Source of the DNA: Pontitalea aquivivens
GTDB taxonomy: Bacteria; Pseudomonadota; Alphaproteobacteria; Rhodobacterales; Rhodobacteraceae
NCBI RefSeq assembly: GCF_046507575.1
Contig: NZ_JBKFEY010000011.1
Location: 1-64,000, forward strand
DNA: 64,000 bases
Direction: 5' to 3'
Shown: one piece after another, positions 40,983 to 50,202 of the stretch
How the letters are laid out: every line of letters begins with the position of its first letter
Numbering within the stretch: the first letter of the stretch is position 1
Program-made: the position numbers and the translations under genes
Notes under the pieces: generated by a model
Seen by the model: the letters and a program-made list of their open reading frames with translations, nothing else
What the model was told of the DNA's origin: nothing
Databases searched by the model: none

Positions 40983-42017
40983 ATGACGCCAGTGGCGATA
41001 TTCGACGGGCACAACGATCTGCTGCATGATCTTTGGGCCGCAGGCGACAGGGTGGGCGCGGGCTTTTTCGCAGGGCGCGCGGGTGATATCGACCTGGCGA
41101 AATGTCGGGCCGGCGGTTTTGCGGGCGGATTCTTCGCGATCTGGGCGCCGGGCCGCCCCGAAGATGCGCCCGACCCGATGGCGCTGGAGCGGGTCTTTCC
41201 GGCCATCGCCCCTGAACGCGCCCGTGCCGCCACGCTGGAAATGGCGGCGATTCTGCTGCGGATGGCGCGCGCGCGTCCCGATGCGATCCGCATCTGCACC
41301 ACCGCAGACGCGATCGGGACGGCCCGCGCGCAAGGCGCGATCGCGGCGGTGATGCATATCGAAGGCTGCGAGGGGATCGGGCCGGATCTGGACGAACTGC
41401 ACCTGTATCATGCGGCGGGGCTGCGCAGCCTTGGCCCGGTCTGGTCGCGCGACAATATCTTTGGGCACGGCGTGCCGTTCCGCTTTCCGGCAAGCCCGGA
41501 CACCGGCCCCGGTCTGACCCAGGCGGGGCAGCGTCTGGTGCGTGAATGCGATGCGCTGGGCATTCTTGTGGACCTGAGCCACCTGAATGAGGCGGGGTTC
41601 TGGGATGTCGAGCGGATTTCGCAAAAGCCGCTGGTGGTGACGCATTCCGCCGCCCATGCGCTGACGCCGGCCACCCGCAACCTGACGGATCGGCAACTGG
41701 ACGCGATCGCCGAACGCGATGGCATCGTGGGGCTGAACTTCGGGGTGCAGTTCCTGCGCGCCGATGGCATCAAGAACCCCGATACCGGGCCCGGGGATCT
41801 GATCCGGCATCTGGATTACCTGCTGGCGCGCCTGGGCGAGCGGGGCGTGGCGCTGGGTTCGGATTTCGACGGGGCGATGATGCCGGGGTTCATGGGTGCG
41901 GCGTCGGGTTTGCCGAAGCTGGTCGAAGCGATGCGCGCAAAGGGATATGGCGAGGATCTGATCCGGCGGATCTGCTGGGACAACTGGATTGACCTGCTGC
42001 GCCGCGTGATCGGCTAG
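40983..42017 (+). CDS. M19 family membrane-dipeptidase-like metallopeptidase
   Basis: A 344-residue zinc dipeptidase of the renal dipeptidase family, cleaving dipeptides including those with D-residues. The dinuclear zinc ligands are visible: HxD in DGHNDLL, Glu in HIEGCEG, His in VDLSHLNEAG, His in THSAAHAL, and Asp in GSDFDGAM. There is no signal peptide, so it should act in the cytoplasm. The start at 40983 follows AAGGAGCAGG. It diverges from the peptide importer operon, so imported peptides are probably hydrolysed by it. Confidence 0.92.
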   Translation: MTPVAIFDGHNDLLHDLWAAGDRVGAGFFAGRAGDIDLAKCRAGGFAGGFFAIWAPGRPEDAPDPMALERVFPAIAPERARAATLEMAAILLRMARARPDAIRICTTADAIGTARAQGAIAAVMHIEGCEGIGPDLDELHLYHAAGLRSLGPVWSRDNIFGHGVPFRFPASPDTGPGLTQAGQRLVRECDALGILVDLSHLNEAGFWDVERISQKPLVVTHSAAHALTPATRNLTDRQLDAIAERDGIVGLNFGVQFLRADGIKNPDTGPGDLIRHLDYLLARLGERGVALGSDFDGAMMPGFMGAASGLPKLVEAMRAKGYGEDLIRRICWDNWIDLLRRVIG

Positions 42018-42024
42018 GCGGAAG

Positions 42025-42077
42025 CGGGGGGCTGTCTGCCCCCCGCACCCCCCGAGGATATTTGGTCAAAGCCGAAG
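42025..42077. repeat. Rhodobacterales-type intergenic hairpin repeat (C-rich + GAGGATATTT)
   Basis: CGGGGGG (42025-42031), a 7-nt loop and CCCCCCG (42039-42045) form a perfect stem. It is followed by ACCCCCCGAGGATATTTGG and a GTCAAAGCCGAAG tail. I recognise this pattern (GC hairpin, C6, GAGGATATTT, purine-rich tail) as one that recurs between genes in many Rhodobacterales genomes. It lies between convergent genes (dipeptidase and tamB), as such elements usually do, and probably acts as a terminator. The second C6 run could compete for the G6 arm. Only one copy is visible in the window. Confidence 0.6.
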
Positions 42078-42080
42078 GGA

Positions 42081-45000
42081 TCAGTAATCGCGTTCGAAGA
42101 ACAGGCCGATCCCGCTGTCGCCATCCGAGCCGAGACCGCCGCGTGCGGTCAGGTTGGGGGTAACATCAAGATTAAGGTTGATTTGCGACTTGCCTGCGCT
42201 GTCGATCACGACATCGCTGTAAAGGTTCTCGGACAGGTATTTCCCGGCGCGCAGCTGGGTTTCGCCCTCGTCGCTTGTGCCAATGTCCAGATCGTCCAGC
42301 CCAAAGCCCTGGCGCAGGCGGCCCACGATGCCCTCGCCGCCCTTGCCGGCAAGGGTCGCGACCGCCGAGGCAAGCTGTGCGGCCTGCAGCGGCGACAACT
42401 GGGTGAGGCCCCGGTTGAACAAAAGGCGCGCCAGCACCTCTTCTTCGGGCAGTTCGGGCGTAGAGGTGAAGCGGAGCGCCGGGCTGCTGGCCTCGCCTTC
42501 GATGGTGACGGTCGTGGTAAAGTCGTCCTGTTGGGTGGTGGCGGCAAATCTGATCCAGGGGATCAGCGCGCCCTGAACGGCGACCTGACCTTCGTTCAGG
42601 GTGAAGCGTTGGCCAAGGATGTCGAGACGGCCCCGGATCAGGCTGAATTCCCCGATCGGGATGATGTCGGCGGTGGTGCCGCCAAGGCGCAGCGCGCCGC
42701 CCAGTTCGGCATCAAGGCCGCGGCCACGCACGAAGATCTGCCGGGGGGCCGTGATGGTGACATCCAGCGGGTAAGCGGGGCCGGCACGGCGGCGGGCGTC
42801 GTCTTGCCGGTCCAGCAGCCCGGCGCGGGCGCGGGTTTCGCGCACGGCCGCGGGTTCGCCGATATGGGTGATGTCGGGGATGGCGGCGACCCCGCCCAGC
42901 CCGGTCGAGGGGATGCGCAGTTCCGTTTCCGCCAGGTTCAGCGCGCCGGCGATCCGGGCGCCGCCTGCAAGCGGGCCAGCTACCGACAGGTTACCTGAAA
43001 CCCGCGTATCGTAAAGGTCCGGGTCGCGCAGGCGCAGCCGGTCAAGCGTGACGGACAGGTCGCCGTTGAAGGGGGCCGTCAGGGCGACCGGCCCCTGCAG
43101 GCCAAGCGTTCCGCCCGAAGACAGCCGCCCGCCGCCGTCGATCTGGGCCTGCCCCCCCGACAGCGTCGCCGCCAGATCGACATCGTCCAGCGTCAGCCCC
43201 AGTGTCGGCGCCACCAGCCGCGCATCCGAGGCGATTATGCGCCCCGACAGCGCCTGCAGCCCCGGCGCCCCGGCAAGGCGCAGGTCGAACCCCAGTGGTC
43301 CCTGTAGCGAACGTGGGGCGATGAAGGCATTGGCAAGCGCGGTTTCGGCCACGCCCTCTATCGCAAGATCAACCCGGCTGAAATCCTGGGCGAGGCTGCC
43401 CGCGATCGTGGCGCGGCTTGCGCCGGGGCCACTGCCGGCCAGGTCCAGCGCATAGGCGGTGGCTTGTTCGGTGACCGTGCCCGACAGGGTCAGGGGGCCG
43501 GGAAAGCCGGGTGCGATCAGGGCGGTATTGGCAAGGCGGGCATCCAGATTGATCCGGCGCGTCTGCTGGTCGATCACGCCATCGGCGGTGGCGCTGAGTT
43601 GCGGGTTTTCAAGTTGCAGCCGTTCGAGCCGGATCCGGCCATCGCGGTCCAGTGCCAGCAGCGACAGGCGTGTTTCCCCGGCCAGAACCCGGTCAATTTC
43701 GGGCTGGCCGATGCCAAGCCCGTGCCCGGTGCCATCCAGCGTCATGCGGCGGGTGCCCTCGGCCTCGGCAAAGGTGGCCTCGGCGCGCAGCGTGCCGCGC
43801 AGGCCGGGCCGCAGGATCGACAGATCGGTCATTTCCGCGCTGGCGGTCAGGTCGCTGGCGCCGCTGCGGATCACGCCCCGGGCGGTGCCGGCAAGCGCGC
43901 GGGCGCTGACCTCGGCCCGGCGCAGGGTGATGCCGGTTTCGTCGCGCCGCGCCGACAGCGTGAGGGTGGATCGCCCCGCCAGAACCCGGTCAAGTTCAGG
44001 CTGGTTCAGGCGCAGGTCGGTGCCCGCCACGGCCAGTTCGGCATCGAACGCGCCGTTCAGAACGGTATAGCTGCCTTCTGCCCGGCCCTCGATCCGGCCG
44101 CCCAGGTCGCGCCCTGCCAGACCCGACAGATTGCCAAGCGCGCTGTGACGCAGATCGACCCCGCCGGAAACCGTGACGCCGGTATCAAGGCCATCCACCC
44201 GCAGCGTGCCGTTCAGCGCATAGCCGCGGCCGATGGCGCGCAGCCGGGGCAGGCGCAGCGGTTCGCCCTGTTGCCAGGAAAACACCGTGCGCCCGGACAG
44301 GAAGGGGCCAACCGCCTGATCCAGGGCCGGATCGGACATGCGAAGCCCGCTTGCTGCGAAATCGACCGTGCCACCAAACAGGGCCCTGCCCGCGCGTTGC
44401 GCGATCCGCCCCGAGCCGGTCAGCCGCAGGCCGCGGATGTCCATCGCCTGCTGGCGCAGCCCGGCGATGCGCCCGTCCAGCGACCAGCCATCGCCCTGCG
44501 CCCGGTCATAGCCAATCTGCAGGTTGGCGCCGCGCAGCCAGGTCTGTTCGCCGGCCAAAGGCAGCAGGACATCCTGCCCCGTGCCAAGGCCGATCCGCAC
44601 CCGCAGCGCCGCGTGTTCGGGCATGCCGTCGGGCCGCAGTTCGACCGCGCCTTCCAGATCAAGCGCCTGGCTGTCGATGGACAGCACCGGCAGGCTAAGG
44701 CTGCCGGAAGGGCGGCGCGCGCCCTCGGCCCGCAAGGTGACCTGATCGCCGAAAAAGCCACGGTATTCGGGTGGCAGCAGCGGGGAAATGTCGCCACCCA
44801 GATCGGCGCTGAACCGCCGTTCGGGCGTGGCGCCTTCGGCTGCAAGGGCGCTTAGCGTCACCGCCCCCGTCAGCCGCTGCGCGCCATCTGTCGCAAGGCG
44901 GATATCGGCGGTGAAATCGTCGATCGGTGCCGAACCGGCAACGGCCAGGCTGATCGCGGGCGTGCCGGGCAGCCCGATCAGATTGGCGGCGATGCCATCG

Positions 45001-45647
45001 CGCGCCTCTTCGACCAGCAGATCCAGCGCCAGATGGCGGGTTGCATTCGCGTAAGCCCCGGTCAACGACAGGCGGCCCTGGTGCCCGTCGATCCGGCTGA
45101 TCGACAGGTCTGCCGATCCTTCCCCGCCTTCAAGCTGCATAGACCCGGTCAGCGACACTTCGGCGGCCGCGCCGAACAGCGCCCGGCCCAGCACCACGCG
45201 CCCGGCTGCGATCTTGCCGATCTTCACCGAAACGGGCAGTTCGGGAAGGGCAAAGGGCTTGACCTCGGGCGACGGGGTGCCGCCCCCGGCTGATTGCGGC
45301 GCGCGGGGCAGTTCGATCACCGCGGCGGAAAGTTCATCAATCTCGACCCGCCCCGACAGCAGCGCCGAACGGGTCCAGCTGATCGCGCCGTCGCGGATGG
45401 TCAGCCAGACGCCGGCGTCATCGGCGATGGTCATCTGATCAAAGGTGGCGCGTGACGACAGGGCGCCCGCGAACCCCTCGATGCGGATGGTGCGGCCCGC
45501 GCCGGACAGGTTGTCCTCCAGCAGGCCGGTCAGATAGCTGCGGTCGCGCGCGGTCTGTTCGGCGGGCACGGGGGCGGGGGCGCCATCCTGCGCCGCCACC
45601 GCCACGGGCAGCGCAAGCAGCAGAAGGGAAAGCACAAATCCGCGCAT
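42081..45647 (-). CDS. tamB: Translocation and assembly module protein TamB
   Basis: An 1188-residue envelope protein: signal/anchor at the N-terminus (about 1-19), a very long repetitive beta-rich region (about 50-850) that in homologues forms a lipid-conducting groove, and the conserved C-terminal TamB (DUF490) domain (about 850-1188) with GEVSLIRG-like and GRLDILGQRFTLNEGQV stretches, ending LFFERDY. It works with TamA in outer-membrane protein assembly and/or phospholipid transport across the periplasm. It overlaps the tamA stop by one base (TGATG), so the pair is coupled. Confidence 0.92.
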   Translation of the reverse strand: MRGFVLSLLLLALPVAVAAQDGAPAPVPAEQTARDRSYLTGLLEDNLSGAGRTIRIEGFAGALSSRATFDQMTIADDAGVWLTIRDGAISWTRSALLSGRVEIDELSAAVIELPRAPQSAGGGTPSPEVKPFALPELPVSVKIGKIAAGRVVLGRALFGAAAEVSLTGSMQLEGGEGSADLSISRIDGHQGRLSLTGAYANATRHLALDLLVEEARDGIAANLIGLPGTPAISLAVAGSAPIDDFTADIRLATDGAQRLTGAVTLSALAAEGATPERRFSADLGGDISPLLPPEYRGFFGDQVTLRAEGARRPSGSLSLPVLSIDSQALDLEGAVELRPDGMPEHAALRVRIGLGTGQDVLLPLAGEQTWLRGANLQIGYDRAQGDGWSLDGRIAGLRQQAMDIRGLRLTGSGRIAQRAGRALFGGTVDFAASGLRMSDPALDQAVGPFLSGRTVFSWQQGEPLRLPRLRAIGRGYALNGTLRVDGLDTGVTVSGGVDLRHSALGNLSGLAGRDLGGRIEGRAEGSYTVLNGAFDAELAVAGTDLRLNQPELDRVLAGRSTLTLSARRDETGITLRRAEVSARALAGTARGVIRSGASDLTASAEMTDLSILRPGLRGTLRAEATFAEAEGTRRMTLDGTGHGLGIGQPEIDRVLAGETRLSLLALDRDGRIRLERLQLENPQLSATADGVIDQQTRRINLDARLANTALIAPGFPGPLTLSGTVTEQATAYALDLAGSGPGASRATIAGSLAQDFSRVDLAIEGVAETALANAFIAPRSLQGPLGFDLRLAGAPGLQALSGRIIASDARLVAPTLGLTLDDVDLAATLSGGQAQIDGGGRLSSGGTLGLQGPVALTAPFNGDLSVTLDRLRLRDPDLYDTRVSGNLSVAGPLAGGARIAGALNLAETELRIPSTGLGGVAAIPDITHIGEPAAVRETRARAGLLDRQDDARRRAGPAYPLDVTITAPRQIFVRGRGLDAELGGALRLGGTTADIIPIGEFSLIRGRLDILGQRFTLNEGQVAVQGALIPWIRFAATTQQDDFTTTVTIEGEASSPALRFTSTPELPEEEVLARLLFNRGLTQLSPLQAAQLASAVATLAGKGGEGIVGRLRQGFGLDDLDIGTSDEGETQLRAGKYLSENLYSDVVIDSAGKSQINLNLDVTPNLTARGGLGSDGDSGIGLFFERDY

Positions 45648-47452
45648 CAGAAAGCCTGCCCGATCCCGAGGTAGATCTGCACCCCGTCCTCTGTCCCGCC
45701 CGAAACCGGCGCGGCCACATCCAGCCGGATCGGCCCGATCCCGGTGTTGTAGCGCAGCCCCAGACCCGCGCCTGAATGCCAGTCGCCCGCGTCGTCAAAG
45801 AAATCGACCGCGCCGACATAGCCCGCATCATAAAAGGCAACCACGCCGATATTCCGGGTCACGTCAGCGCGCAATTCGCCCGAAAGGGCCAGGAATTTCG
45901 TGCCCCCCGTACGCTGATCGCCGCCACGCAGCACATTCACCCCCAGTGATTCATAGGGCTGGCCGCGCACCGTGCCGCCGCCGCCGGAATAGAACAGATA
46001 GTCGCGCGGCGTTTCCAGCAGGGTCGATCCATAGACCGCGCCGATCTGTGCGCGCCCGGCGATGACAAAGCGGTCATCGGCGCCAAACCCGCGATAGCCG
46101 CGCAGATCCGCCTTGATCTGCGCACCTGATCCGGTGGTGCCCAGGCCCAGAAACGGCGTCAGGTCGGCGGCGGCATAATAGCCGCGCGTGGCATCCAGCG
46201 CATTGTCGCGGTTGTCGAAGGTCAGGTTCAGCGGCAGGGCAAGCTGTTCAAAGGTGCGCCGGCTGCCATTTTCACGCACCTTGGCGATGCTGTAGCGCAG
46301 CCCGGCCGAAGCGGTCAGCCGGTCGTTGAAGATATGGTCGAAGCCCAGGCCAAAGCTGAATTCATCGGACAGGTAATCATCTGTCTCAACCCTGGCAATT
46401 TCCGTTTCAAGATAGGCCGAAGTGTCAGGCGACAGTGTCGCGGGCCGGTCGATGCGCAGGCCCAGGGTGTAATCCTCGCCGCCGGTGGTGCCGCCGATGC
46501 CGGCGACTTCGCCCTCGATCCGGAATCGTTCGCCCCCGCCCAGAAGGTTGCGGTGCAGCCAGTAGCCTGACACCGTCAGACCGTCGAGCGTGGACAATTC
46601 GCCGCCAAAGCCGATGCGCCGGGGCTTTTGTTCGACCACGGCCAGATCCGCATCCAGAACCGGGCCGGGGGAAAGTGCCTCGGCCTCGGTCAGGGTGACC
46701 GAACTGAAGATGCCGGTGCGGCGCAGGCGCGCGCGGACCTGATCCAGTTTTGCGGGGTCAAAGACCTCGCCGGTGGGAAAGCCCGCGATCTTGGCCAGAC
46801 GGCGGGGGTCAAGCCGGTCATATCCGCTGGTGCGCAGCGTGCCAAAGCGGACGCGGGGGCCGGGGTCCAGTGCGATCGCGGGATCCAGCGTCTGTGCGCG
46901 ATGGTCGGCGGTGATGGTCTGGCCCGCGACCCTTGCCTTGGCATGGCCCTGCCTGCGCCAGCCATCGATCCCGGCGGTCGCGGCGGCGACGATCTGGCCG
47001 GATCGGGCCGGTTTGCCGGGGGCAAAGCCATCGGGCAGGTCGGTCCCGGGCGCGATCGGCGCAATCGCGGCGCGGGCAAAGTCAAAGCGGGGGCCGGGGG
47101 TGATGACGATATCCACCGCGCGGATGGATGCGGGCGCATCCAGCGGGGGGATTGCGGCGGTCTCGCGCCCGTCGATGCGGATCGAGATCACGGCGGAATA
47201 ATAGCCTTCGGCATAAAGCGCGCCCAGAATGCGCCCGTAATCGGCGCGGGCGGCGGCGAAAAGGCCCTGGGGGTCGGTGACATCGGCGGTCGCGGCTTCA
47301 CGCGTCAGGGATGCGGCGGCCAGCAGGTCATGCAGATCCGCATCCGCGCCGGGGGTGTCAAAGGCAAATCGGTCAAGCGCCTGCGCGGGCGCCGTTCCCG
47401 CCGCAAGCAACGCCAGTGCCGCAAGCCATGTCCGGCCCCCTGACATGTGCAT
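45647..47452 (-). CDS. tamA: Outer membrane translocation module protein TamA
   Basis: A 601-residue outer-membrane protein of the Omp85/BamA superfamily: Sec signal peptide (about 1-24), three POTRA-type domains (about 25-280) and a C-terminal 16-stranded barrel (about 290-601) with the conserved substrate-channel motif VRGQPYESLG and the terminal strand ending IGQAF. The start at 47452 follows AGGGGGG. The longer ORF upstream has no signal peptide at its start and is rejected. It is transcribed with tamB. Confidence 0.93.
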   Translation of the reverse strand: MHMSGGRTWLAALALLAAGTAPAQALDRFAFDTPGADADLHDLLAAASLTREAATADVTDPQGLFAAARADYGRILGALYAEGYYSAVISIRIDGRETAAIPPLDAPASIRAVDIVITPGPRFDFARAAIAPIAPGTDLPDGFAPGKPARSGQIVAAATAGIDGWRRQGHAKARVAGQTITADHRAQTLDPAIALDPGPRVRFGTLRTSGYDRLDPRRLAKIAGFPTGEVFDPAKLDQVRARLRRTGIFSSVTLTEAEALSPGPVLDADLAVVEQKPRRIGFGGELSTLDGLTVSGYWLHRNLLGGGERFRIEGEVAGIGGTTGGEDYTLGLRIDRPATLSPDTSAYLETEIARVETDDYLSDEFSFGLGFDHIFNDRLTASAGLRYSIAKVRENGSRRTFEQLALPLNLTFDNRDNALDATRGYYAAADLTPFLGLGTTGSGAQIKADLRGYRGFGADDRFVIAGRAQIGAVYGSTLLETPRDYLFYSGGGGTVRGQPYESLGVNVLRGGDQRTGGTKFLALSGELRADVTRNIGVVAFYDAGYVGAVDFFDDAGDWHSGAGLGLRYNTGIGPIRLDVAAPVSGGTEDGVQIYLGIGQAF

Positions 47453-47585
47453 GCTGCCCCCCTGCTGAACCACCCGTTTCCCGACGTATCCAAAATTGCA
47501 GCAAATGTCCCGGAAGGCCAGAGCTGCCTGCGCTTTCGCAGTGGACCGGGCAGATTCCCGGCCATGCCCCGCGCGGCGCAAGGGC

Positions 47586-48116
47586 CTAGCGCAGCAGGTG
47601 TCGGGAAAAGATGCGGTCCATCGGGCCGGACATATAGATCGCCAGCCATTTCGAGAATCTTTCGGGGTGGCGTTGTACCTCGGCTGCCAGATCGTGCAAG
47701 CCGACCCAGCGCACCCCGGACACCTCGGCGGGGTCGGGGGTGACGGTCATGCCGGGGCGGGCATAGGCGATATAGATATCGACCACCTCATGTTCGATCA
47801 TGCCGTTGCCGACATCGGCGCGGTATTCCAGCCGGTCGGCATGGGCGGGGAAGATGCCGGTGATCCCAAGCTCTTCGCGCAGGCGGCGCAGGGCACAGTG
47901 TTCAGGCGGCTCATCCCAGTGGGGATGGGTGCAGCAGCTGTTCGCCCACAGCCCGGCCGAATGATACTTGCCCGCCGCGCGCCGCTGGATCAGCACGCGG
48001 TCGCCATCCAGCACAAAGACCGAAACGGCCTTGTGCCGCAGCCCCTTGCGGTGAACGTCCAGTTTGTCGGCCGGGGTCAGGGTTTCACCCACCCAGGCGG
48101 GAATCATCTCGGTCAT
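47586..48116 (-). CDS. idi: Isopentenyl-diphosphate delta-isomerase, type I
   Basis: A 176-residue Nudix-fold enzyme that interconverts isopentenyl and dimethylallyl diphosphate for isoprenoid synthesis. Active-site Cys and metal-binding His residues lie in LWANSCCTHPHW; the Nudix-like ALRRLREELGI follows, and the second catalytic region is YRADVGNGMIEHEVVD. Type I Idi is often tied to carotenoid or bacteriochlorophyll synthesis in Rhodobacterales, but no such genes are in this window. It is flanked by tamA and secB on the same strand without overlap. Confidence 0.94.
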   Translation of the reverse strand: MTEMIPAWVGETLTPADKLDVHRKGLRHKAVSVFVLDGDRVLIQRRAAGKYHSAGLWANSCCTHPHWDEPPEHCALRRLREELGITGIFPAHADRLEYRADVGNGMIEHEVVDIYIAYARPGMTVTPDPAEVSGVRWVGLHDLAAEVQRHPERFSKWLAIYMSGPMDRIFSRHLLR

Positions 48117-48209
48117 GGTATCGCCAAATCGATGCGCCGCCGGATCATCGGTCCGGCGGCGCGGTGTGTCATGTGGTCAGCTTGCCCCAGAGGCAGCGTG
48201 TCGCGCCCC

Positions 48210-48725
48210 TCAGGACAGCTGGGCGCCGGCGGCGGGGTTCTGTGCCTCGGCCCGGCGGGCCAGTTCGGCGCGATAAAGCGCAAGGAAGTCGACCGTATCC
48301 AGGTTGAACGGCGGGAAGCCGCCATCCCGCGTTACATCCGACACGATGCGCCGCACGAACGGGAACAGAAGGCGCGGGCATTCGATCAGCAGGAAGGGGT
48401 GCATCTGTTCTTCGGGCACGCCTTCGATGTGGAAGATCCCGCCGTAATCCAGTTCCAGCAGGTAAAGCGGGCTGTTGTTGGCCTTGTTGGTCGAGGTCAC
48501 CTTGAACTTGGTGATCACCTCATACTGGTGTTCCACCTGGCGCTTGCGCGCATCCAGGCTGACCTGAACCTGCATTTCGGGCTGCACATCGGCCGATTGC
48601 AGGCCCTTTTGCGCGACGACATTTTCAAAGGACATGTCGCGCACGAACTGGGCCAGAACGCTCATCTTGACCTGGGGCGCGGCCTGCGGCTGCGCCGGGG
48701 CGGCGCCGTTGGTTTCTTCTGACAT
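48210..48725 (-). CDS. secB: Protein-export chaperone SecB
   Basis: A 171-residue cytoplasmic tetrameric chaperone that keeps precursors unfolded and delivers them to SecA. The core contains QYVRD-like AQFVRDMSFENV, the QVQVSLDARK strand, and the SecA-binding LIECPRLLFPFVRRIVSD. The start MSEETNG at 48725 is family-like; an upstream ATG at 48764 would add unconserved residues. The Ala/Gln-rich N- and C-termini are normal for alphaproteobacterial SecB. It sits beside fxsA, in the usual secB-fxsA/timA arrangement. Confidence 0.95.
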   Translation of the reverse strand: MSEETNGAAPAQPQAAPQVKMSVLAQFVRDMSFENVVAQKGLQSADVQPEMQVQVSLDARKRQVEHQYEVITKFKVTSTNKANNSPLYLLELDYGGIFHIEGVPEEQMHPFLLIECPRLLFPFVRRIVSDVTRDGGFPPFNLDTVDFLALYRAELARRAEAQNPAAGAQLS

Positions 48726-48779
48726 CTGGATCTCCACTGTTCCGTTTGGCCAAGGGTGTAGCACCCCGGCCCCGCCGTC

Positions 48780-49298
48780 TCAATGCCCCGATCCGTCGCG
48801 CGTCCAGCCCGAGGGGCCACGCCCCGGCATGGGGCGTGGGGGTCCGTCGGGATCAAGTTCCTGAAAATCGGCATCGATCACCTCGGGGGAATGTGCGGGG
48901 CGATTGGGGTCGCGCCGGGCCGGGCCGGGCCCGCCCATCTGGAAGCTGGCTACCGTGATGCGGCTTGCCAGATAGCGCATCACCGCAACACGCACCCGCG
49001 GGATCAGCAGCGCGATGCCCACAGTGTCCGTGAAGAAACCCGGCGTCAGCAACATGGCGCCTGCGAACAGGATCATCGCGCCATGGGCCAGGGGTGCGGT
49101 GGGATCGCCCAGTTCCACCATCGCGCGGCGCAGATCGGCCAGGGCCTGTGTGCCCTGGCTGCGCACCAGCGTGGTGCCGACAATGGCGGTCAGCACCACA
49201 AGCCCCAGCGTCGGCCAAAGCCCGATCAGCCCCCCGACCTGAATGAACAGCGCGATCTCGATCAGCGGAACTGCGAGAAAGGCCAGAAAAATCCACAT
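48780..49298 (-). CDS. fxsA: FxsA family membrane protein
   Basis: A 172-residue inner-membrane protein of the FxsA family (named for suppression of F-exclusion of phage T7 in E. coli; cellular role unknown). It has N-terminal spans with PLIEIALFIQVGG, a second pair around AMILFAGAMLLTPGFFTDTVG (in two parts), and a cytoplasmic Pro/Arg-rich tail. It diverges from timA across about 110 bp and precedes secB. Confidence 0.9.
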   Translation of the reverse strand: MWIFLAFLAVPLIEIALFIQVGGLIGLWPTLGLVVLTAIVGTTLVRSQGTQALADLRRAMVELGDPTAPLAHGAMILFAGAMLLTPGFFTDTVGIALLIPRVRVAVMRYLASRITVASFQMGGPGPARRDPNRPAHSPEVIDADFQELDPDGPPRPMPGRGPSGWTRDGSGH

Positions 49299-49407
49299 CC
49301 TGCGCTTCCTTTGGCTGTTTGGGGCGCTGGTGGACTTGATCGCGCCCCTGCCCTACATAAGTGTGGATGCGTCAATTACAAACGCCCCGCTTGCCCGAGG
49401 ACCGCCG

Positions 49408-50070
49408 ATGGAGAATGCCGTGATTCAGCTGATCGTTCTTGCAGGGATCGCGATTTTCCTGATCCTGAAGCTGAAAAGCGTGCTGGGAACGCGCGAAGGC
49501 TTTGAAAAGCCGCCGCAGCCGGCCGAACGCCCCGAGCCCGGCGTTGCCCGCCGCGGGTTTGAGGTGATCGATGGCGGCGTCGATCACGACATTGTCGATC
49601 ATGTCCCCGACAACAGCGATGCGGCCCGGGCCCTGGCCGCGATGAAACGGGTTGAGCCTGCCTTTGCGGTGGGCGAATTCCTGCAAGGTGCCCGTGGCGC
49701 CTATGAAATGATCCTGATGGCGTTTGAAAAAGGGGATCTGGAACGTGTGCGCCCCTTCCTGGCGCCCGAGGTGTTCGATGCCTTTGACGGTGTGGTCAGG
49801 GCGCGCGAAGAACGCGGGTTGACGGTGCAGGCGGAATTCCTGGGCCTGCGCGAACTGACCATCGCGGGGGCGGATTTCGATCCCGCCAGCCGCGAGGCAG
49901 AGGTGACGGTGCGTTTCGGCGGCGAGCTGATTTCGGTGGCCCGCGATGCGACCGGCAATGTTGTCGAGGGTGACCCCAAGACGCCGCGCAAACAGCGCGA
50001 TGCCTGGACCTTCGCGCGCAAGATGGGCAGCGCCGATCCGAACTGGCAGCTTGTCGCCACGGGCGGCTAG
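49408..50070 (+). CDS. timA: Tim44/TimA-family putative adaptor protein
   Basis: A 220-residue protein: one N-terminal membrane anchor (about 5-22), a short charged linker, and a Tim44-like domain (about 80-218; FLQGARGAYEMILMAFEKGD is the family's opening helix). Mitochondrial Tim44 tethers the import motor; alphaproteobacterial TimA is regarded as its relative at the inner membrane, where its job is unclear. The start at 49408 gives the standard N-terminus, and longer in-frame ORFs overlap fxsA. The gene is followed by a short mltA-like remnant and smr. Confidence 0.88.
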   Translation: MENAVIQLIVLAGIAIFLILKLKSVLGTREGFEKPPQPAERPEPGVARRGFEVIDGGVDHDIVDHVPDNSDAARALAAMKRVEPAFAVGEFLQGARGAYEMILMAFEKGDLERVRPFLAPEVFDAFDGVVRAREERGLTVQAEFLGLRELTIAGADFDPASREAEVTVRFGGELISVARDATGNVVEGDPKTPRKQRDAWTFARKMGSADPNWQLVATGG

Positions 50071-50073
50071 CCG

Positions 50074-50202
50074 ATGCGGGCCTTGCGCGGGGCAAACCTT
50101 CCCGGCCTTGGGCAGGGGGATCACGCCGCCAGCGGGGCGGCGTTTTCCGTTTGTCATCCGGCGCGCAGCGGTGCCCTTTGTCCGCGCGGGCCGGGCCAAT
50201 GA
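50074..50202 (+). pseudogene. mltA: Probable remnant of mltA (murein transglycosylase A), 42 codons
   Basis: In Rhodobacterales a full mltA gene commonly sits between timA and smr. Here only a 42-codon ORF starts 3 nt after the timA stop and ends by overlapping the smr start (ATGA). It contains LPGLGQGDHAASGAAFSVC, which resembles the conserved MltA N-terminal pattern LPGW-x2-DDH-x-AA-x3-F-x2-SC. The catalytic double-psi barrel and Asp are gone. The reading is that mltA lost its interior while the operon junctions were kept. This rests on motif memory and could be coincidence in a high-GC spacer. Confidence 0.4.
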
